Source: Segatella copri DSM 18205
GTDB taxonomy: Bacteria > Bacteroidota > Bacteroidia > Bacteroidales > Bacteroidaceae
Assembly: GCF_025151535.1 (NCBI RefSeq)
Contig: NZ_CP102288.1
Span: 253,501-317,500, forward strand
Direction of reading: 5' to 3'
Length of the DNA stretch: 64,000 nt
The notes below the pieces were generated by a model, which was not told where the DNA came from, ran no database searches, and worked only from the letters and a program-made list of their open reading frames with translations. Made by a program: the position numbers and the translations under genes. Shown here piece after piece: positions 9,962-19,687 of this stretch. Numbering within the stretch: the first letter of the stretch is position 1; every line of letters starts with the position of its first letter.

Positions 9962-10027
9962 ACTCATAGTTTTGCAGGTGACAACTCATAGTTTTACGGG
10001 TAGCAACTCATAGCTTTGTTCTCTTAA
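9962..10027 (+). repeat. Three 22-bp tandem repeats
   Basis: Units begin ACTCATAG at 9962, 9984 and 10006, so the period is exactly 22 bp twice. The first two read ACTCATAGTTTTGCAGGTGA and ACTCATAGTTTTACGGGTAG; the third decays after ACTCATAGCTTTG. Confidence 0.65.
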
Positions 10028-10085
10028 AGTATAGAGTTAAGCAGTAAATCAGGTGTTTATGAGGGTTGTGATGTTTTTACAGCAA

Positions 10086-10236
10086 TGACTCAGTTCCTCA
10101 GTTTTTCTCTGACCCTTCACTTTTTCCTTTATTTAGAAGTTTATTATATATATAATATATAACAATTTAAAACAACTTTGAACTATAAGGGCTATATACC
10201 CCTAGAAAAAAACTGAGGAACTGAGGAACTGAGTCA
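10086..10236. repeat. Inverted repeat around an AT-rich core, ori-like
   Basis: The left arm TGACTCAGTTCCTCAGTTTT (from 10086) is the reverse complement of a right arm at about 10208-10236. The right arm holds one extra 8-bp CTGAGGAA unit, so its motif runs twice in tandem. Between the arms is a strongly AT-rich stretch around TATATATATAATATATAA (10145-10162). No gene is attached. Confidence 0.6.
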
Positions 10237-10325
10237 ATGATAGAGACTTAGAATCTTACTCTTGATACTGTTGAATAGGTGCTTATGTTAAAATTTAAGT
10301 ATCAGATTATCAGATAAATAAAATA

Positions 10326-10398
10326 CTTGACCCCCTGAAATAAGGGGTCAAGTGTTTATTGTGATACCCATACGTCGTGAAACACAACGTATGGGTAT
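10326..10398 (-). terminator. Tandem hairpins ending the GH94 gene
   Basis: ATACCCATACGT (10364-10375) pairs perfectly with ACGTATGGGTAT (10387-10398). CTTGACCCC (10326-10334) pairs with GGGGTCAAG (10344-10352), and on the minus strand the latter is followed by a T-rich tail. Confidence 0.7.
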
Positions 10399-10456
10399 GA
10401 AAAAGAATTTCGTTACATTGAACTTTCAAATCGTAACTTGATGAGATTTGGCTGAT

Positions 10457-12952
10457 TTACATCTCAACCACTACTTCATGCTTGCCTTGAGAGCAAGGAA
10501 TGATGGTGCCTGAGATAGGAGTGCCATCCACTGTAATCTGCTTCACACCCTTCTGGTTTCCGCTAGGATTCTTTACTGTGATATGGTATTCGCCACCACG
10601 GAACTTGCGGGTTACCTCATACTCCTTAGCGGTACTTGGGAGACAAGGATCGATGAGCAAACCTTCATAATCTGGCTTGATGCCGAGGATGAATTCTGAT
10701 ACAGTATACCACATCCATGCCGCTGTACCGGTGAGCCAGGAGTTCTTTCCTTCGCCCGGTTTGGCTGCATCCTTACCGGCTACCATCTGGCAGTTTACGT
10801 AAGGCTCTACCTTGTGAAGTGTCTGATATTTTTCCTCTACATAGCTAGGCAGAATCTTGGTATAATGGCTCCAGGCATCGTTGCCTCGACCGGCTACAGT
10901 CTCTCCGATGATGACCCAAGGATTGTTGTGGCAGAAGATACCGGCGTTCTCCTTGTAGCCTTCAGGATAAGAAGAAATCTCACCCATTTCTACATGATAG
11001 GTAGTGTAGGCTGGATTGTTCAGCACCAGTCCGTGCTCGCATTCCAGTCGTTTCTTACTGCTGTCCAGTGCTATATCGCAGAGTCCTTCTTCCAGACCGA
11101 TACCAGCCATCGTACACCAGCCCTGGCTCTCGATGAAGATTTTGCCTTCCTCGTTCTCATCACTACCAATCTTGTTGCCGAAGAAATCGTAAGCGCGGAG
11201 GAACCATTCACCATCCCATCCATGCTGCTTTACAGCCTCGTTCATCTCATCTACAGCCTGCTGCATGCGCTCAGCTTCTGTCAAATAATCTTCCTCTGCA
11301 AGACCGGCTATTTCGCCCTCCTTGCTTTCCATAGCTTCCTTGGCAAGCTGCTTGCACAGAGCCACATAATCCTTGCCGGTAACAACGAACAGACCGGCTA
11401 TCATCAGACTCTCTGCCTTGCTTCCTTCGCCCTTGTTTTCGGTGGTCTGGAAACTCTCGTTAGGGTCCCAGGAGAAGCAGTTTAGGTTCAGACAGTCGTT
11501 CCAGTCGGCTCTTCCGATGAGTGGCAACTTGTGCGGACCCAGGTTGTTGATAACATGGTTCATCGAAATCTTGAGGTGCTCGAAGAGGCTTACTTCTGTG
11601 CCTGGCTGGTTGTCGAAAGGCACCTGCTCAGCGAGGATAGAGAAGTCGCCCGTCTCCTTGATATAGGCTACGGTACCGAAGATGAGCCAGCAAGGGTCGT
11701 CGTTGAAACCGCCACCGATATCGTTGTTGCCACGTTTGGTGAGTGGCTGATACTGGTGGTAGCAGCCACCGTCAGGGAACTGGGTGCTGGCGATATCGAT
11801 GATGCGCTGGCGGGCACGGGTAGGTATCTGATGAACGAAACCTACGAGGTCCTGGTTGGAATCGCGGAAGCCCATGCCTCGACCGATGCCGCTCTCGAAG
11901 AAACTTGCCGAACGCGACATACAGAAGGTGATCATGCACTGATACTGGTTCCAGATGTTCACCATGCGGTCTAACTTGTCGTTGCCGCTCTTCACGGTGA
12001 AGATGTTCAGTAGGTTATCCCAGTACTGGTTGAGTTCTGCGAAGGCAGCATCCACCTTTTCTGTGGTATCAAACTTGGCGATAAGCTGATGAGCCTTCTC
12101 CTTGTTGATTACCTTCTTGGCGCTGAACTTCTTGTCCTGTTCGTTCTCCACATAGCCCAGCAGGAAGATGAGGTCGCGGCTCTCGCCTGGCTGCAGGGTA
12201 ACCTCGATATAATGAGATGCGATAGGGCTCCAGCCGTGGGCAAAGCTGTTGCGTGGCTTGCCTTCCATCACAGCCTCAGGCTCGGCAAACTCGTTGTAGA
12301 GTCCGATGAAGCTCTCGCGGTCGGTATCGTAGCCCTGAATCTCGGTATTCACTGTATAGAAAGCATAGTGGTTGCGGCGCTCGCGGTATTCGGTCTTGTG
12401 ATAGATAGTAGAACCCTCTACCTCCACCTCGCCCGTTGAGAAGTTGCGCTGGAAGTTCTCCATGTCGGTAGCAGCATTCCAGAGGCACCACTCTGCAAAG
12501 GAGAACACCTTGAGGGTCTTCTCCTCCTCAGTCTGGTTCTTCAGCGTCATCTTCTGCACCTCAGCCCATGTATGGAGCGGAACGAAGAAGAGCACACTCG
12601 CCTCCACGCCGTTCTTGCTGCCCGTGATGCGGGTATAGTTCATGCCGTGGCGGCATTCGTAGCTGTCGAGCGGTGTCTTGCAAGGTTTCCATCCCGGGTT
12701 CCATACGGTATCGCCATCTTTGATATAGAAATAGCGACCGCCATTATCCATTGGCACACCATTGTAGCGATAACGGGTGATGCGACGGAACTTGGCATCC
12801 TTGTAGAAGGAATAACCACCTGCTGTGTTTGAGATGAGCGAGAAGAAATCCTCATTACCCAAATAATTGATCCAAGGCCATGGGGTCTTTGGGTCAGTAA
12901 TCACGTATTCGCGATTGGCGTCATCAAAATGACCATACTTTTTTTCTGCCAT
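10457..12952 (-). CDS. GH94 glycoside phosphorylase (cellobiose-phosphorylase-like)
   Basis: 831 residues, the normal length of GH94 cellobiose or cellodextrin phosphorylases. The enzyme uses inorganic phosphate to split a beta-linked glucose disaccharide into glucose-1-phosphate and glucose, in the cytoplasm (no signal peptide). The catalytic region has RADWNDCLN with Asp483 and Asp486; by analogy with characterised cellobiose phosphorylases the second Asp is the acid catalyst. GFRDSNQDL and [14 protein letters not shown] are further family hallmarks. It is monocistronic, with a promoter upstream and two hairpins downstream. Cellobiose is the best guess; laminaribiose or a longer cellodextrin cannot be excluded. 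Confidence 0.88.
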   Translation of the reverse strand: MAEKKYGHFDDANREYVITDPKTPWPWINYLGNEDFFSLISNTAGGYSFYKDAKFRRITRYRYNGVPMDNGGRYFYIKDGDTVWNPGWKPCKTPLDSYECRHGMNYTRITGSKNGVEASVLFFVPLHTWAEVQKMTLKNQTEEEKTLKVFSFAEWCLWNAATDMENFQRNFSTGEVEVEGSTIYHKTEYRERRNHYAFYTVNTEIQGYDTDRESFIGLYNEFAEPEAVMEGKPRNSFAHGWSPIASHYIEVTLQPGESRDLIFLLGYVENEQDKKFSAKKVINKEKAHQLIAKFDTTEKVDAAFAELNQYWDNLLNIFTVKSGNDKLDRMVNIWNQYQCMITFCMSRSASFFESGIGRGMGFRDSNQDLVGFVHQIPTRARQRIIDIASTQFPDGGCYHQYQPLTKRGNNDIGGGFNDDPCWLIFGTVAYIKETGDFSILAEQVPFDNQPGTEVSLFEHLKISMNHVINNLGPHKLPLIGRADWNDCLNLNCFSWDPNESFQTTENKGEGSKAESLMIAGLFVVTGKDYVALCKQLAKEAMESKEGEIAGLAEEDYLTEAERMQQAVDEMNEAVKQHGWDGEWFLRAYDFFGNKIGSDENEEGKIFIESQGWCTMAGIGLEEGLCDIALDSSKKRLECEHGLVLNNPAYTTYHVEMGEISSYPEGYKENAGIFCHNNPWVIIGETVAGRGNDAWSHYTKILPSYVEEKYQTLHKVEPYVNCQMVAGKDAAKPGEGKNSWLTGTAAWMWYTVSEFILGIKPDYEGLLIDPCLPSTAKEYEVTRKFRGGEYHITVKNPSGNQKGVKQITVDGTPISGTIIPCSQGKHEVVVEM

Positions 12953-12996
12953 TGTTTTTTAAATGTTATTTCTTGGTAAAATATACGATTTTGGTG

Positions 12997-13004
12997 CAAA
13001 GATA
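12997..13004 (-). promoter_or_regulatory. -7 promoter element for the GH94 gene
   Basis: Minus strand TATCTTTG, matching TAnnTTTG, 44 bp before the start codon. The divergent A2M promoter lies about 45 bp away. Confidence 0.6.
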
Positions 13005-13047
13005 GTAAAAAGTTTCACTTTCGGGGTTAGAAAACAGTTTTTTTTTG

Positions 13048-13055
13048 TATTTTTG
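13048..13055 (+). promoter_or_regulatory. -7 promoter element for the A2M gene
   Basis: TATTTTTG matches TAnnTTTG, 55 bp before the ATG at 13111. An in-frame ATG at 13045 would lie upstream of the transcription start, which supports the later start. Confidence 0.6.
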
Positions 13056-13110
13056 CAATGAAAAGTTTGATGATTATCATCATTCTATAAACATTTTATA
13101 CAGTTGGCTT

Positions 13111-16100
13111 ATGAAAAGAAATATTTTATCACTTCTGATAGCCCTCTTTGCTACGATGCAGGTAGCGGCTCAGACATACGACAACTTGTGGAAGCAAGCT
13201 GAAATCAATGCTCAGAAGGACCAGCCTAAGAGCGAAATCGCGGTGATGAAGAAAATCATCGCCAAGGCTTCGGCTGCCAAAGATTACGGGCAGCTGCTGG
13301 CGGCTGAGATAAGACAGATGACACTCTGGAATGAGATTTCGGCTGACTCGCTGACGCCTAACGTAAAGCGGATGGAAGCAGAGGTGCTGAAGGTGAACGA
13401 CCCTGCATTGAAGGCGGTGAGATATGCCGTGCTGGGTAAGGTGTACTGTGATATGAACGAAAAGAAAAGCCAGGAGTTCTTCAAAAAGGCCTTGGAACAG
13501 CCTGAACTTCTTGCTCGACATACATCTACAGAGTATGTTCCATTGACACTGAAGGGCGTGGATGGCAGTTCCTTTAACAACGATCTGCTGCATCTCATCG
13601 GATTCGCGGCAGACAGCAAGGAGGCGTATCTGCAGCTGTACACCTATTATAATAAGGTGGGCAATCGGGGTGCGGCTTGTCTCTGTGCCTATAAGCTCAT
13701 CGAGAAATACCGCCAGGACGACGTGAGAGAGGTGAAGAAATCGAAGTATCTGCAGACCATCGACTCGCTCATCCAGGTTTATCAGGATATTCCGGAGGCA
13801 GGCGAACTTGCCGTGGAGCATTTCCGCTTCATGGAAGGTGCTACCGATGCCAAACCGCAGGATAAGCTCAACTATATCAACTATGCGCTGAGCCGCTGGG
13901 GTGGATGGTCGAGAATGAACGAACTGAGAAATGCGCAGAAGCGACTCACCGAACCGATGTTCCGGGTAAAGGATATGCCACAGGTATTGCGACCTGGGGA
14001 GAAGGCGTGGGTACAGCTGAACGTGCGCAATCTCCAGAACCTGAAAATCAGCATCTCCCGCCTCAATATTACGGCAGATAACGATTATAATGCGCAGAAT
14101 GAGGCTACCTATAAGATGCTCCTGAAGAAGACTACGAAGCTGCATCAGAAGGATTACAGCAGGAATTACTATGGTCGTCCGGATTATCAAGTGGTGAAGG
14201 ATTCCATCGAAATCGGTGGCAATCTGCCGCTGGGTGCCTATCTGATGGAGGTAACTTCGGATAATACCGGCATAGCTCCGCAGCGCAAACTCTTCTATGT
14301 CAGCAATCTGGCGGTGATGATCCAGCAGTTGCCGGATGATAAGCATCGCTACGTAGTGGTGAATGCTACTGATGGCCAGCCTATCGCCGGGGCTAAGATT
14401 GAACTCTATGACCAGTGGTATGGTTTCAACATGAAGAAGGACAAACGAACGGTTCATGCCCGCTTGACGACCGATGAGAACGGAGAGGCTTACTTCAAGA
14501 ATGTGGATGGAAACATCTTGATTTCCACCAGCAATGATAAGTTTACGCCTGCCAAGGGCATCTATCTTTCTCGTGACCGCTATTACGAACGGAAGGATAA
14601 TGAGACTAAATATCAGGTTTATACCGACCGCAGCATCTATCGCCCGGGTCAGAAGGTACATGCCTCAGCCATTTCCTATACTGTCAAGAAGGGGTTGGAT
14701 GCCAGCGTGCCAGGAAAGAGTATGGAACTGAAGTTTGTCCTGAGTGATGCCAACTGGAAGCAGGTGGCAGAACAGAAGGTTACGACCGATGAATATGGTA
14801 CGGCTTCGGTAGATTTCGAACTCCCGAAGGAGGGAAAGACAGGACAGTATTCCATCTCCGTGAACGGTACGGCAACAAAATATGTAAGAGTGGAGGAGTA
14901 CAAGCGTCCAACCTTCGAGATTACCTTCCCGAAGGTGAACGAGAAATATAACTGGGGCGATACTGTAGTGGTGAAGGCTACAGCCAAGACCTACTCTGGT
15001 GTGCCTGTGCAGGGTGCCAAGGTGGAGTATCAGGTGACTCGCAGAAACCAGCTCTGGTGGTGGGGCGCAGGCTCTACCGGACAGTTGGTGAAGACTGACA
15101 GTTGCGTGACTCGTGAGGACGGAACCTTCGACGTAGAGATTCCGCTAGAGGCTTCCTTGTCAGGAAAAGACGAGGCTGATATGAGCGACTTCATGCGCAT
15201 CGCCCGTTTCTTCAACTTCGAGGTCTCAGCCATCGTTACCGACATCAGCGGTGAGAGCCACGAGGGTGTGATGAGTCTGCCTCTGGGCACCAAGCCAACC
15301 ATCCTCACGGTGAATCTTCCTAAGCGTATCGAGACAGACAGTCTGAAGACGGTGACCTTCGCTTACCGCAATGCCAGTGGTATGCCGATTTCGAGCAGGT
15401 TGAAATATCGAATTGATAAGGGCGAATGGAAGGATGCCGAGGCGAATGCACCGGTTTCTATCAAGGAATATGCTTCTTCTGCATCTTCTGCCTTTGTTTG
15501 GAAATCTGGCGTTCATCAGCTGGAGGCAATCTGCGGACAGGATACCCTGCAGCAGAAGTTCACGCTCTTCAGTATGAAGGATACCCATCCGGTGGAGCCA
15601 ACTACCGAATGGTATTATCAGACGGCGAAGACCTTCCCTCGTGATGGCAAGCCGGTCTATATCCAGGTGGGCTCTTCGGAGAACGGAGCGCACATCGTAT
15701 ATTCCATCATCGCCGGCAACAAACTGCTGGAGAAGGGCGCCTGGGAGTTGGGCGACAGTATCGTGACTCTGCCTTTCACCTACAAGGAGGAATATGCGTC
15801 GGGCATCGTACTGAACTATAGTTTCGTGAAGCAAGGCAAGTGCTATACCCGAATGATGAGCATCGCCCGTCCTTTGCCTGAGAAGAAACTGAACATCGCC
15901 TGGAAAACCTTCCGCAACCGTCTGACCCCTGGACAGAAGGAGGAGTGGACGCTGAGGATTACCACCCCTGACGGCAAGCCAGCCAAGGCGCAGCTGATGA
16001 GCGTACTCTATGACAAGTCGCTCGACCAGATAGCCCCGCATTCCTGGAATTTCTCCCTGGGCTTCTATCAGAGTTTGCCAAACTGTTACTGGAAGCACAA

Positions 16101-18588
16101 CCTCAGTTTCCGTTCATTATACTTGAATGGTGTTTATCCTACCAAGTATTATGATGAGAAGCAATTGGATGTGGATAAGTTTGATGGCAAATTCTTTAGC
16201 TATTATACTTATATGCAAGCGGTAGAGCTGAGCAAGTTGGAACGTTCTTCTGGCGGAACCGTTGAGTCTGTTCGTATACAGAAAGACGAGCTGGTTCAGG
16301 AAGAAGCGAAAGTCATAAGGATTCGTGGCTCTAAGATGACCCGTGTTGCAGCGGCTGCTCCATCTGCCAACAAGGTTTTTGATGTAGTAGAGGAGATGCC
16401 GCAGTTTGTAGGTGGTTCTGGCTCAGACGTAGGACAGTACCTTGACAATGTGCAGGTGCGTGAAAACCTGAACGAGACCGCCTTCTTCTATCCTGCCTTG
16501 GAGAGCGACAACAATGGCAACGTAGCCATCAGATTTACCCTGCCGGAAAGCGTGACTACCTGGAAGTTCATGGGCTTGGCTCATGACAAGGAGATGCGCA
16601 ACGGTTTGCTGGTGGATGAGGCTGTGGCTCAGAAGACCGTGATGGTGCAGCCTAACATGCCTCGCTTCCTGCGTGAGGGCGATAAGAGCACCATCGTGGT
16701 GAAACTCTTCAATACTTCCGACAAGAAGGTGAGCGGTAACGCCCGTATGCAGATTCTCGACCCGGAGACCAACAAGGTGGTTTGGCAGAAGACGCAGAAC
16801 TACAGCATCGATGCCGAGGGCTTTGCTACCATCTCCTTTGATGTCCAGGGACTGAAAGAAGGCGTATATATTAATAAGGTGGTGGCTGCCGGTAATGGCT
16901 ACAGCGATGGTGAACAGCACTATCTGCCGGTTTTGAGCAACCGTGAACTCGTGGTGAACACCCTGCCTATCACCCTGCATCAGAAGGGTGAGCAGAACTT
17001 CGACCTGAGCAAACTCTTCCTGAACAAGGAGGGCAAGCAGGCGAAGGGAGCTGAAGAGGCAAAGGTAACCATCGAGTACACCAACAATCCTAGGTGGCTG
17101 ATGGTGAAGGCGCTGCCAGCTATCAGTAATCCGGATGAGGAGAACGCCATCTCGCTGATGTCTGCCATCTACGCCAATACCATCACTACCCATGTCCAGA
17201 AGACTCTCTCTTTGGATAATCATTCTCAGAAGAATCTCTCTCAGGAGAGCATCCGCTTGCAGAATCAGGTGGAGAAGCTGAAGAAATTGCAGAACGCTGA
17301 CGGTTCCTTCTCCTGGTGGAAGGGAATGAAGGGCAGCCGGTATATGACTACATCGGTAGCCGAAATGATGGTTCGATTGAATGCCATCGCAGGTGTGCAG
17401 AAATCAACCGCCAAGATGCTGACTTCCGCCATCGATTATCTCTCCTGGCAGACAGCACAGGAAGTAAGAGAAATGAAGAAGCAGGAGGAGAAAAAGCAGA
17501 AGGTGAATCCTAGCGAACAGGCGCTGCATTATCTCTACATCCTTTCGATGGATGGCAGAAAGATGAAGCAGAATCTGGAATCTGACAAGGCTTATCTGCT
17601 GGAAAAGATGTCGAAGATGACGGGTGATTTCTCCATCTATGGCAAGGCGCGTGCCGCCGTGGTTCTCGCCAGAAACAGCCAGCAGAATGCTGCTTACCGC
17701 GAGAAGGCAGGCGAATATCTGCAGAGCGTGAACGAATATGCCGTTTACCGCGAAGAGATGGGCCGCTACTACGATACCCGCAAGGCACTCTACAGCTGGA
17801 GAAACTATAAGATTCCTACCCAGGTATCCGTGATAGAGGCGTTGCAGATGCTGAAACCGAACGACAAGCAGACCATCGAGGAACTGCAGCGTTGGCTCCT
17901 GATGTCGAAACGCACCCAGGTTTGGGATACGCCGGTGAACACCGTGGATGCCGTTTACGCCTTTATGAAGGGCAATGAGAGCAACTGGAGCAGGAAGGCT
18001 GAGAATGCCGTGCTGAAACTGGACGGAAAGCTGCTGCCGATGCCGCAGGATTCCACTACTTTGGGCTATGTGAAGACCGAAAGACCGGGCAAGGCATCTA
18101 GGCTGAGCATCGACAAAAAGAGCGATTATACCAGCTGGGGAGCCGTCTATGCAGAGTTTAAGCAGCCTATCAGCGAAATCGGTTCCATGGAGTCGGGCAT
18201 CAAGATTCGCCGTGTCATCGTTCCAGCCGAATCTGAGGGTAAGGGCAAGGCGCAGGCGAAGGTAGGCGAGAAGGTGAAGGTAACGCTCCTCATCACCGCC
18301 GACCGCGACTACGACTTTGTGCAGATTACGGATAAGCGTGCGGCATGTCTGGAACCGGTTAACCAGAAGAGTGGTTATCAGTGGGGCATAGGCTGCTATG
18401 TTTCTCCAAGAGATCATGCAACAAATTTCTATTTCGATCGTTTATCTAAAGGTATGCACATCGTTGAAATGGAGTATTACGTGGATAGAAAGGGCGACTA
18501 TCAAAGCGGAACTTGCACCGCTGAGTGTACTTACAGTCCGGAGTTTGGTGGCCGCACAGAGGCGTATGAGTTGAGAGTTAACAATTAA
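13111..18588 (+). CDS. Very large alpha-2-macroglobulin family protein (thioester-less)
   Basis: 1825 residues from the ATG at 13111, which begins a good signal peptide (MKRNILSLLIALFATMQVAA). A helical, TPR-like N-terminal part is followed by macroglobulin domains; the MG2 hallmark TDRSIYRPGQKV is near residue 505. The A2M domain (ESVTTWKFMGLAHDKEM) is near 1150 and the helical thioester-like domain follows. Where a thioester protein would have CxEQ, this one has NPDEENAISL (from Asn1340), so it cannot couple covalently to a protease. Such proteins are thought to protect the envelope against proteases. Residues 1089-1099 (VFDVVEEMPQF) resemble the start of a Bacteroidota TonB C-terminal domain. 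A DUF1573 gene and ispH follow. Confidence 0.9.
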   Translation: MKRNILSLLIALFATMQVAAQTYDNLWKQAEINAQKDQPKSEIAVMKKIIAKASAAKDYGQLLAAEIRQMTLWNEISADSLTPNVKRMEAEVLKVNDPALKAVRYAVLGKVYCDMNEKKSQEFFKKALEQPELLARHTSTEYVPLTLKGVDGSSFNNDLLHLIGFAADSKEAYLQLYTYYNKVGNRGAACLCAYKLIEKYRQDDVREVKKSKYLQTIDSLIQVYQDIPEAGELAVEHFRFMEGATDAKPQDKLNYINYALSRWGGWSRMNELRNAQKRLTEPMFRVKDMPQVLRPGEKAWVQLNVRNLQNLKISISRLNITADNDYNAQNEATYKMLLKKTTKLHQKDYSRNYYGRPDYQVVKDSIEIGGNLPLGAYLMEVTSDNTGIAPQRKLFYVSNLAVMIQQLPDDKHRYVVVNATDGQPIAGAKIELYDQWYGFNMKKDKRTVHARLTTDENGEAYFKNVDGNILISTSNDKFTPAKGIYLSRDRYYERKDNETKYQVYTDRSIYRPGQKVHASAISYTVKKGLDASVPGKSMELKFVLSDANWKQVAEQKVTTDEYGTASVDFELPKEGKTGQYSISVNGTATKYVRVEEYKRPTFEITFPKVNEKYNWGDTVVVKATAKTYSGVPVQGAKVEYQVTRRNQLWWWGAGSTGQLVKTDSCVTREDGTFDVEIPLEASLSGKDEADMSDFMRIARFFNFEVSAIVTDISGESHEGVMSLPLGTKPTILTVNLPKRIETDSLKTVTFAYRNASGMPISSRLKYRIDKGEWKDAEANAPVSIKEYASSASSAFVWKSGVHQLEAICGQDTLQQKFTLFSMKDTHPVEPTTEWYYQTAKTFPRDGKPVYIQVGSSENGAHIVYSIIAGNKLLEKGAWELGDSIVTLPFTYKEEYASGIVLNYSFVKQGKCYTRMMSIARPLPEKKLNIAWKTFRNRLTPGQKEEWTLRITTPDGKPAKAQLMSVLYDKSLDQIAPHSWNFSLGFYQSLPNCYWKHNLSFRSLYLNGVYPTKYYDEKQLDVDKFDGKFFSYYTYMQAVELSKLERSSGGTVESVRIQKDELVQEEAKVIRIRGSKMTRVAAAAPSANKVFDVVEEMPQFVGGSGSDVGQYLDNVQVRENLNETAFFYPALESDNNGNVAIRFTLPESVTTWKFMGLAHDKEMRNGLLVDEAVAQKTVMVQPNMPRFLREGDKSTIVVKLFNTSDKKVSGNARMQILDPETNKVVWQKTQNYSIDAEGFATISFDVQGLKEGVYINKVVAAGNGYSDGEQHYLPVLSNRELVVNTLPITLHQKGEQNFDLSKLFLNKEGKQAKGAEEAKVTIEYTNNPRWLMVKALPAISNPDEENAISLMSAIYANTITTHVQKTLSLDNHSQKNLSQESIRLQNQVEKLKKLQNADGSFSWWKGMKGSRYMTTSVAEMMVRLNAIAGVQKSTAKMLTSAIDYLSWQTAQEVREMKKQEEKKQKVNPSEQALHYLYILSMDGRKMKQNLESDKAYLLEKMSKMTGDFSIYGKARAAVVLARNSQQNAAYREKAGEYLQSVNEYAVYREEMGRYYDTRKALYSWRNYKIPTQVSVIEALQMLKPNDKQTIEELQRWLLMSKRTQVWDTPVNTVDAVYAFMKGNESNWSRKAENAVLKLDGKLLPMPQDSTTLGYVKTERPGKASRLSIDKKSDYTSWGAVYAEFKQPISEIGSMESGIKIRRVIVPAESEGKGKAQAKVGEKVKVTLLITADRDYDFVQITDKRAACLEPVNQKSGYQWGIGCYVSPRDHATNFYFDRLSKGMHIVEMEYYVDRKGDYQSGTCTAECTYSPEFGGRTEAYELRVNN

Positions 18589-18622
18589 TAGTTTATAGAT
18601 TGATAATTTAAAATAGAATAGT

Positions 18623-19687
18623 ATGAAACGGATGAATATATGGATGCTCTCAGCGCTGTTGGCACTGCCTGCATCAGCACAGAAGATTACAACCCAGCAC
18701 GAGGTGGTAGACTGCGGACAGGTGGTGTTCCGCAAGCCTGTAACTGCCGAATTCATGCTGAAGAATGACGGGCACAAGCCGTTGGTTATCAACAATGTAT
18801 TGAAAAGCTGCGGTTGTACGGAGGTAGATTATCCGAAGACGAGCATTGCTGCCGGCGAAAGTTTCGTCATCAAGGCGGTATACGATGCCAAGCAGATGGG
18901 TACTTTCACCAAGCAGGTTTGCCTCTATACCAATGCGGATGAAGAGCCGTTCATCCTCTCTATGAGGGGAAAGGTAGTGGGCAGCGTAGTAGATTTCGCT
19001 GGTTCTTACGATGAGATGCTGGGTGTCATCAAGAGTGATGCCCAGGAGGTGGAGTTTGATGACGTGAACCGTGGCGACCGTCCGGTTCAGCGCATCCATA
19101 TCTTCAATCCTACCGACGAATTACTGGAGCCGGTAGTGATGCATCTGCCATCCTATCTTCATGCTTTCGTATCGCCTTCCAAGGTAGCTCCGCGTCATTC
19201 TGCCGAAATCAGTTTCGTGCTGGATTCCAAGAAACTGCGCGACCTGGGCTTGAACCAGACATCGGTTTATCTCGGTGAGCGTCCTGGCGATAGGATTGCG
19301 CCTGAGAAGGAAATCGTGGTATCAGCCGTTCTTCTTCCTGGTTTTGAGAACATGACTCCAGCCAAGAAGGCACTGGCTCCGAAGATAGAGATGTCTGCCA
19401 CCGATCTCAATCTGGGTAGTTTCAATGGAAAGAAGAAGCTGAAGGGTGAGATTCTGATTACCAATAAGGGTAAGTCGGAACTGGATATCCGCAGCATGCA
19501 GATGTTTACGATGGGCTTGCAGGTGAACCTGAAGAAGAGTAAGATTCAGCCAGGAGAGACCGTTAAGATGAAGGTGACGGCTGTGGCTGCCGACTTGAAG
19601 AAATCGCGTGTCAGACACCCTCGTATCCTCATGATTACGAATGACCCTGACCATGCTAAGGTGGTGGTGAAGATTAATGTACAATGA
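18623..19687 (+). CDS. DUF1573-domain exported protein
   Basis: 354 residues with a signal peptide (MKRMNIWMLSALLALPASA). The first DUF1573 unit is clear: DCGQVVFRKPVTAEFMLKND, then INNVLKSCGCTEVDYPKTSI with the conserved SCGCT. A second Ig-like unit begins near residue 250 (MSATDLNLGSFNGKKKLKGE). These ASPM/HYDIN-like beta sandwiches are common in Bacteroidota envelopes but have no settled function. The gene starts 34 bp after the A2M gene, so both may act in the same envelope process. Its end overlaps the annotated ispH start by 11 bp, pointing to one operon. Confidence 0.85.
   Translation: MKRMNIWMLSALLALPASAQKITTQHEVVDCGQVVFRKPVTAEFMLKNDGHKPLVINNVLKSCGCTEVDYPKTSIAAGESFVIKAVYDAKQMGTFTKQVCLYTNADEEPFILSMRGKVVGSVVDFAGSYDEMLGVIKSDAQEVEFDDVNRGDRPVQRIHIFNPTDELLEPVVMHLPSYLHAFVSPSKVAPRHSAEISFVLDSKKLRDLGLNQTSVYLGERPGDRIAPEKEIVVSAVLLPGFENMTPAKKALAPKIEMSATDLNLGSFNGKKKLKGEILITNKGKSELDIRSMQMFTMGLQVNLKKSKIQPGETVKMKVTAVAADLKKSRVRHPRILMITNDPDHAKVVVKINVQ

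Larger units (their letters stand above)
9704..10456. other. Gene-free stretch with repeat structures
   Basis: About 750 bp with no convincing gene on either strand. It holds a G-rich purine segment (9759-9850), three 22-bp tandem repeats (9962-10027), an inverted repeat flanking a very AT-rich centre (10086-10236) and two hairpins that end the GH94 gene (10326-10398). A minus-strand TATCTTTG is present near 9867 without a gene behind it, suggesting decayed sequence. Confidence 0.6.

Noticed and set aside
9592..9969. 125-codon frame across the lipoprotein gene start and the purine-rich gap
   Set aside because: It begins antisense inside the lipoprotein gene and is low in complexity (many Trp, Arg, Lys from GGA/AAG runs).
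13045..13110. Earlier ATG for the alpha-2-macroglobulin gene
   Set aside because: It lies at or before the -7 box, and the residues would precede a complete signal peptide.
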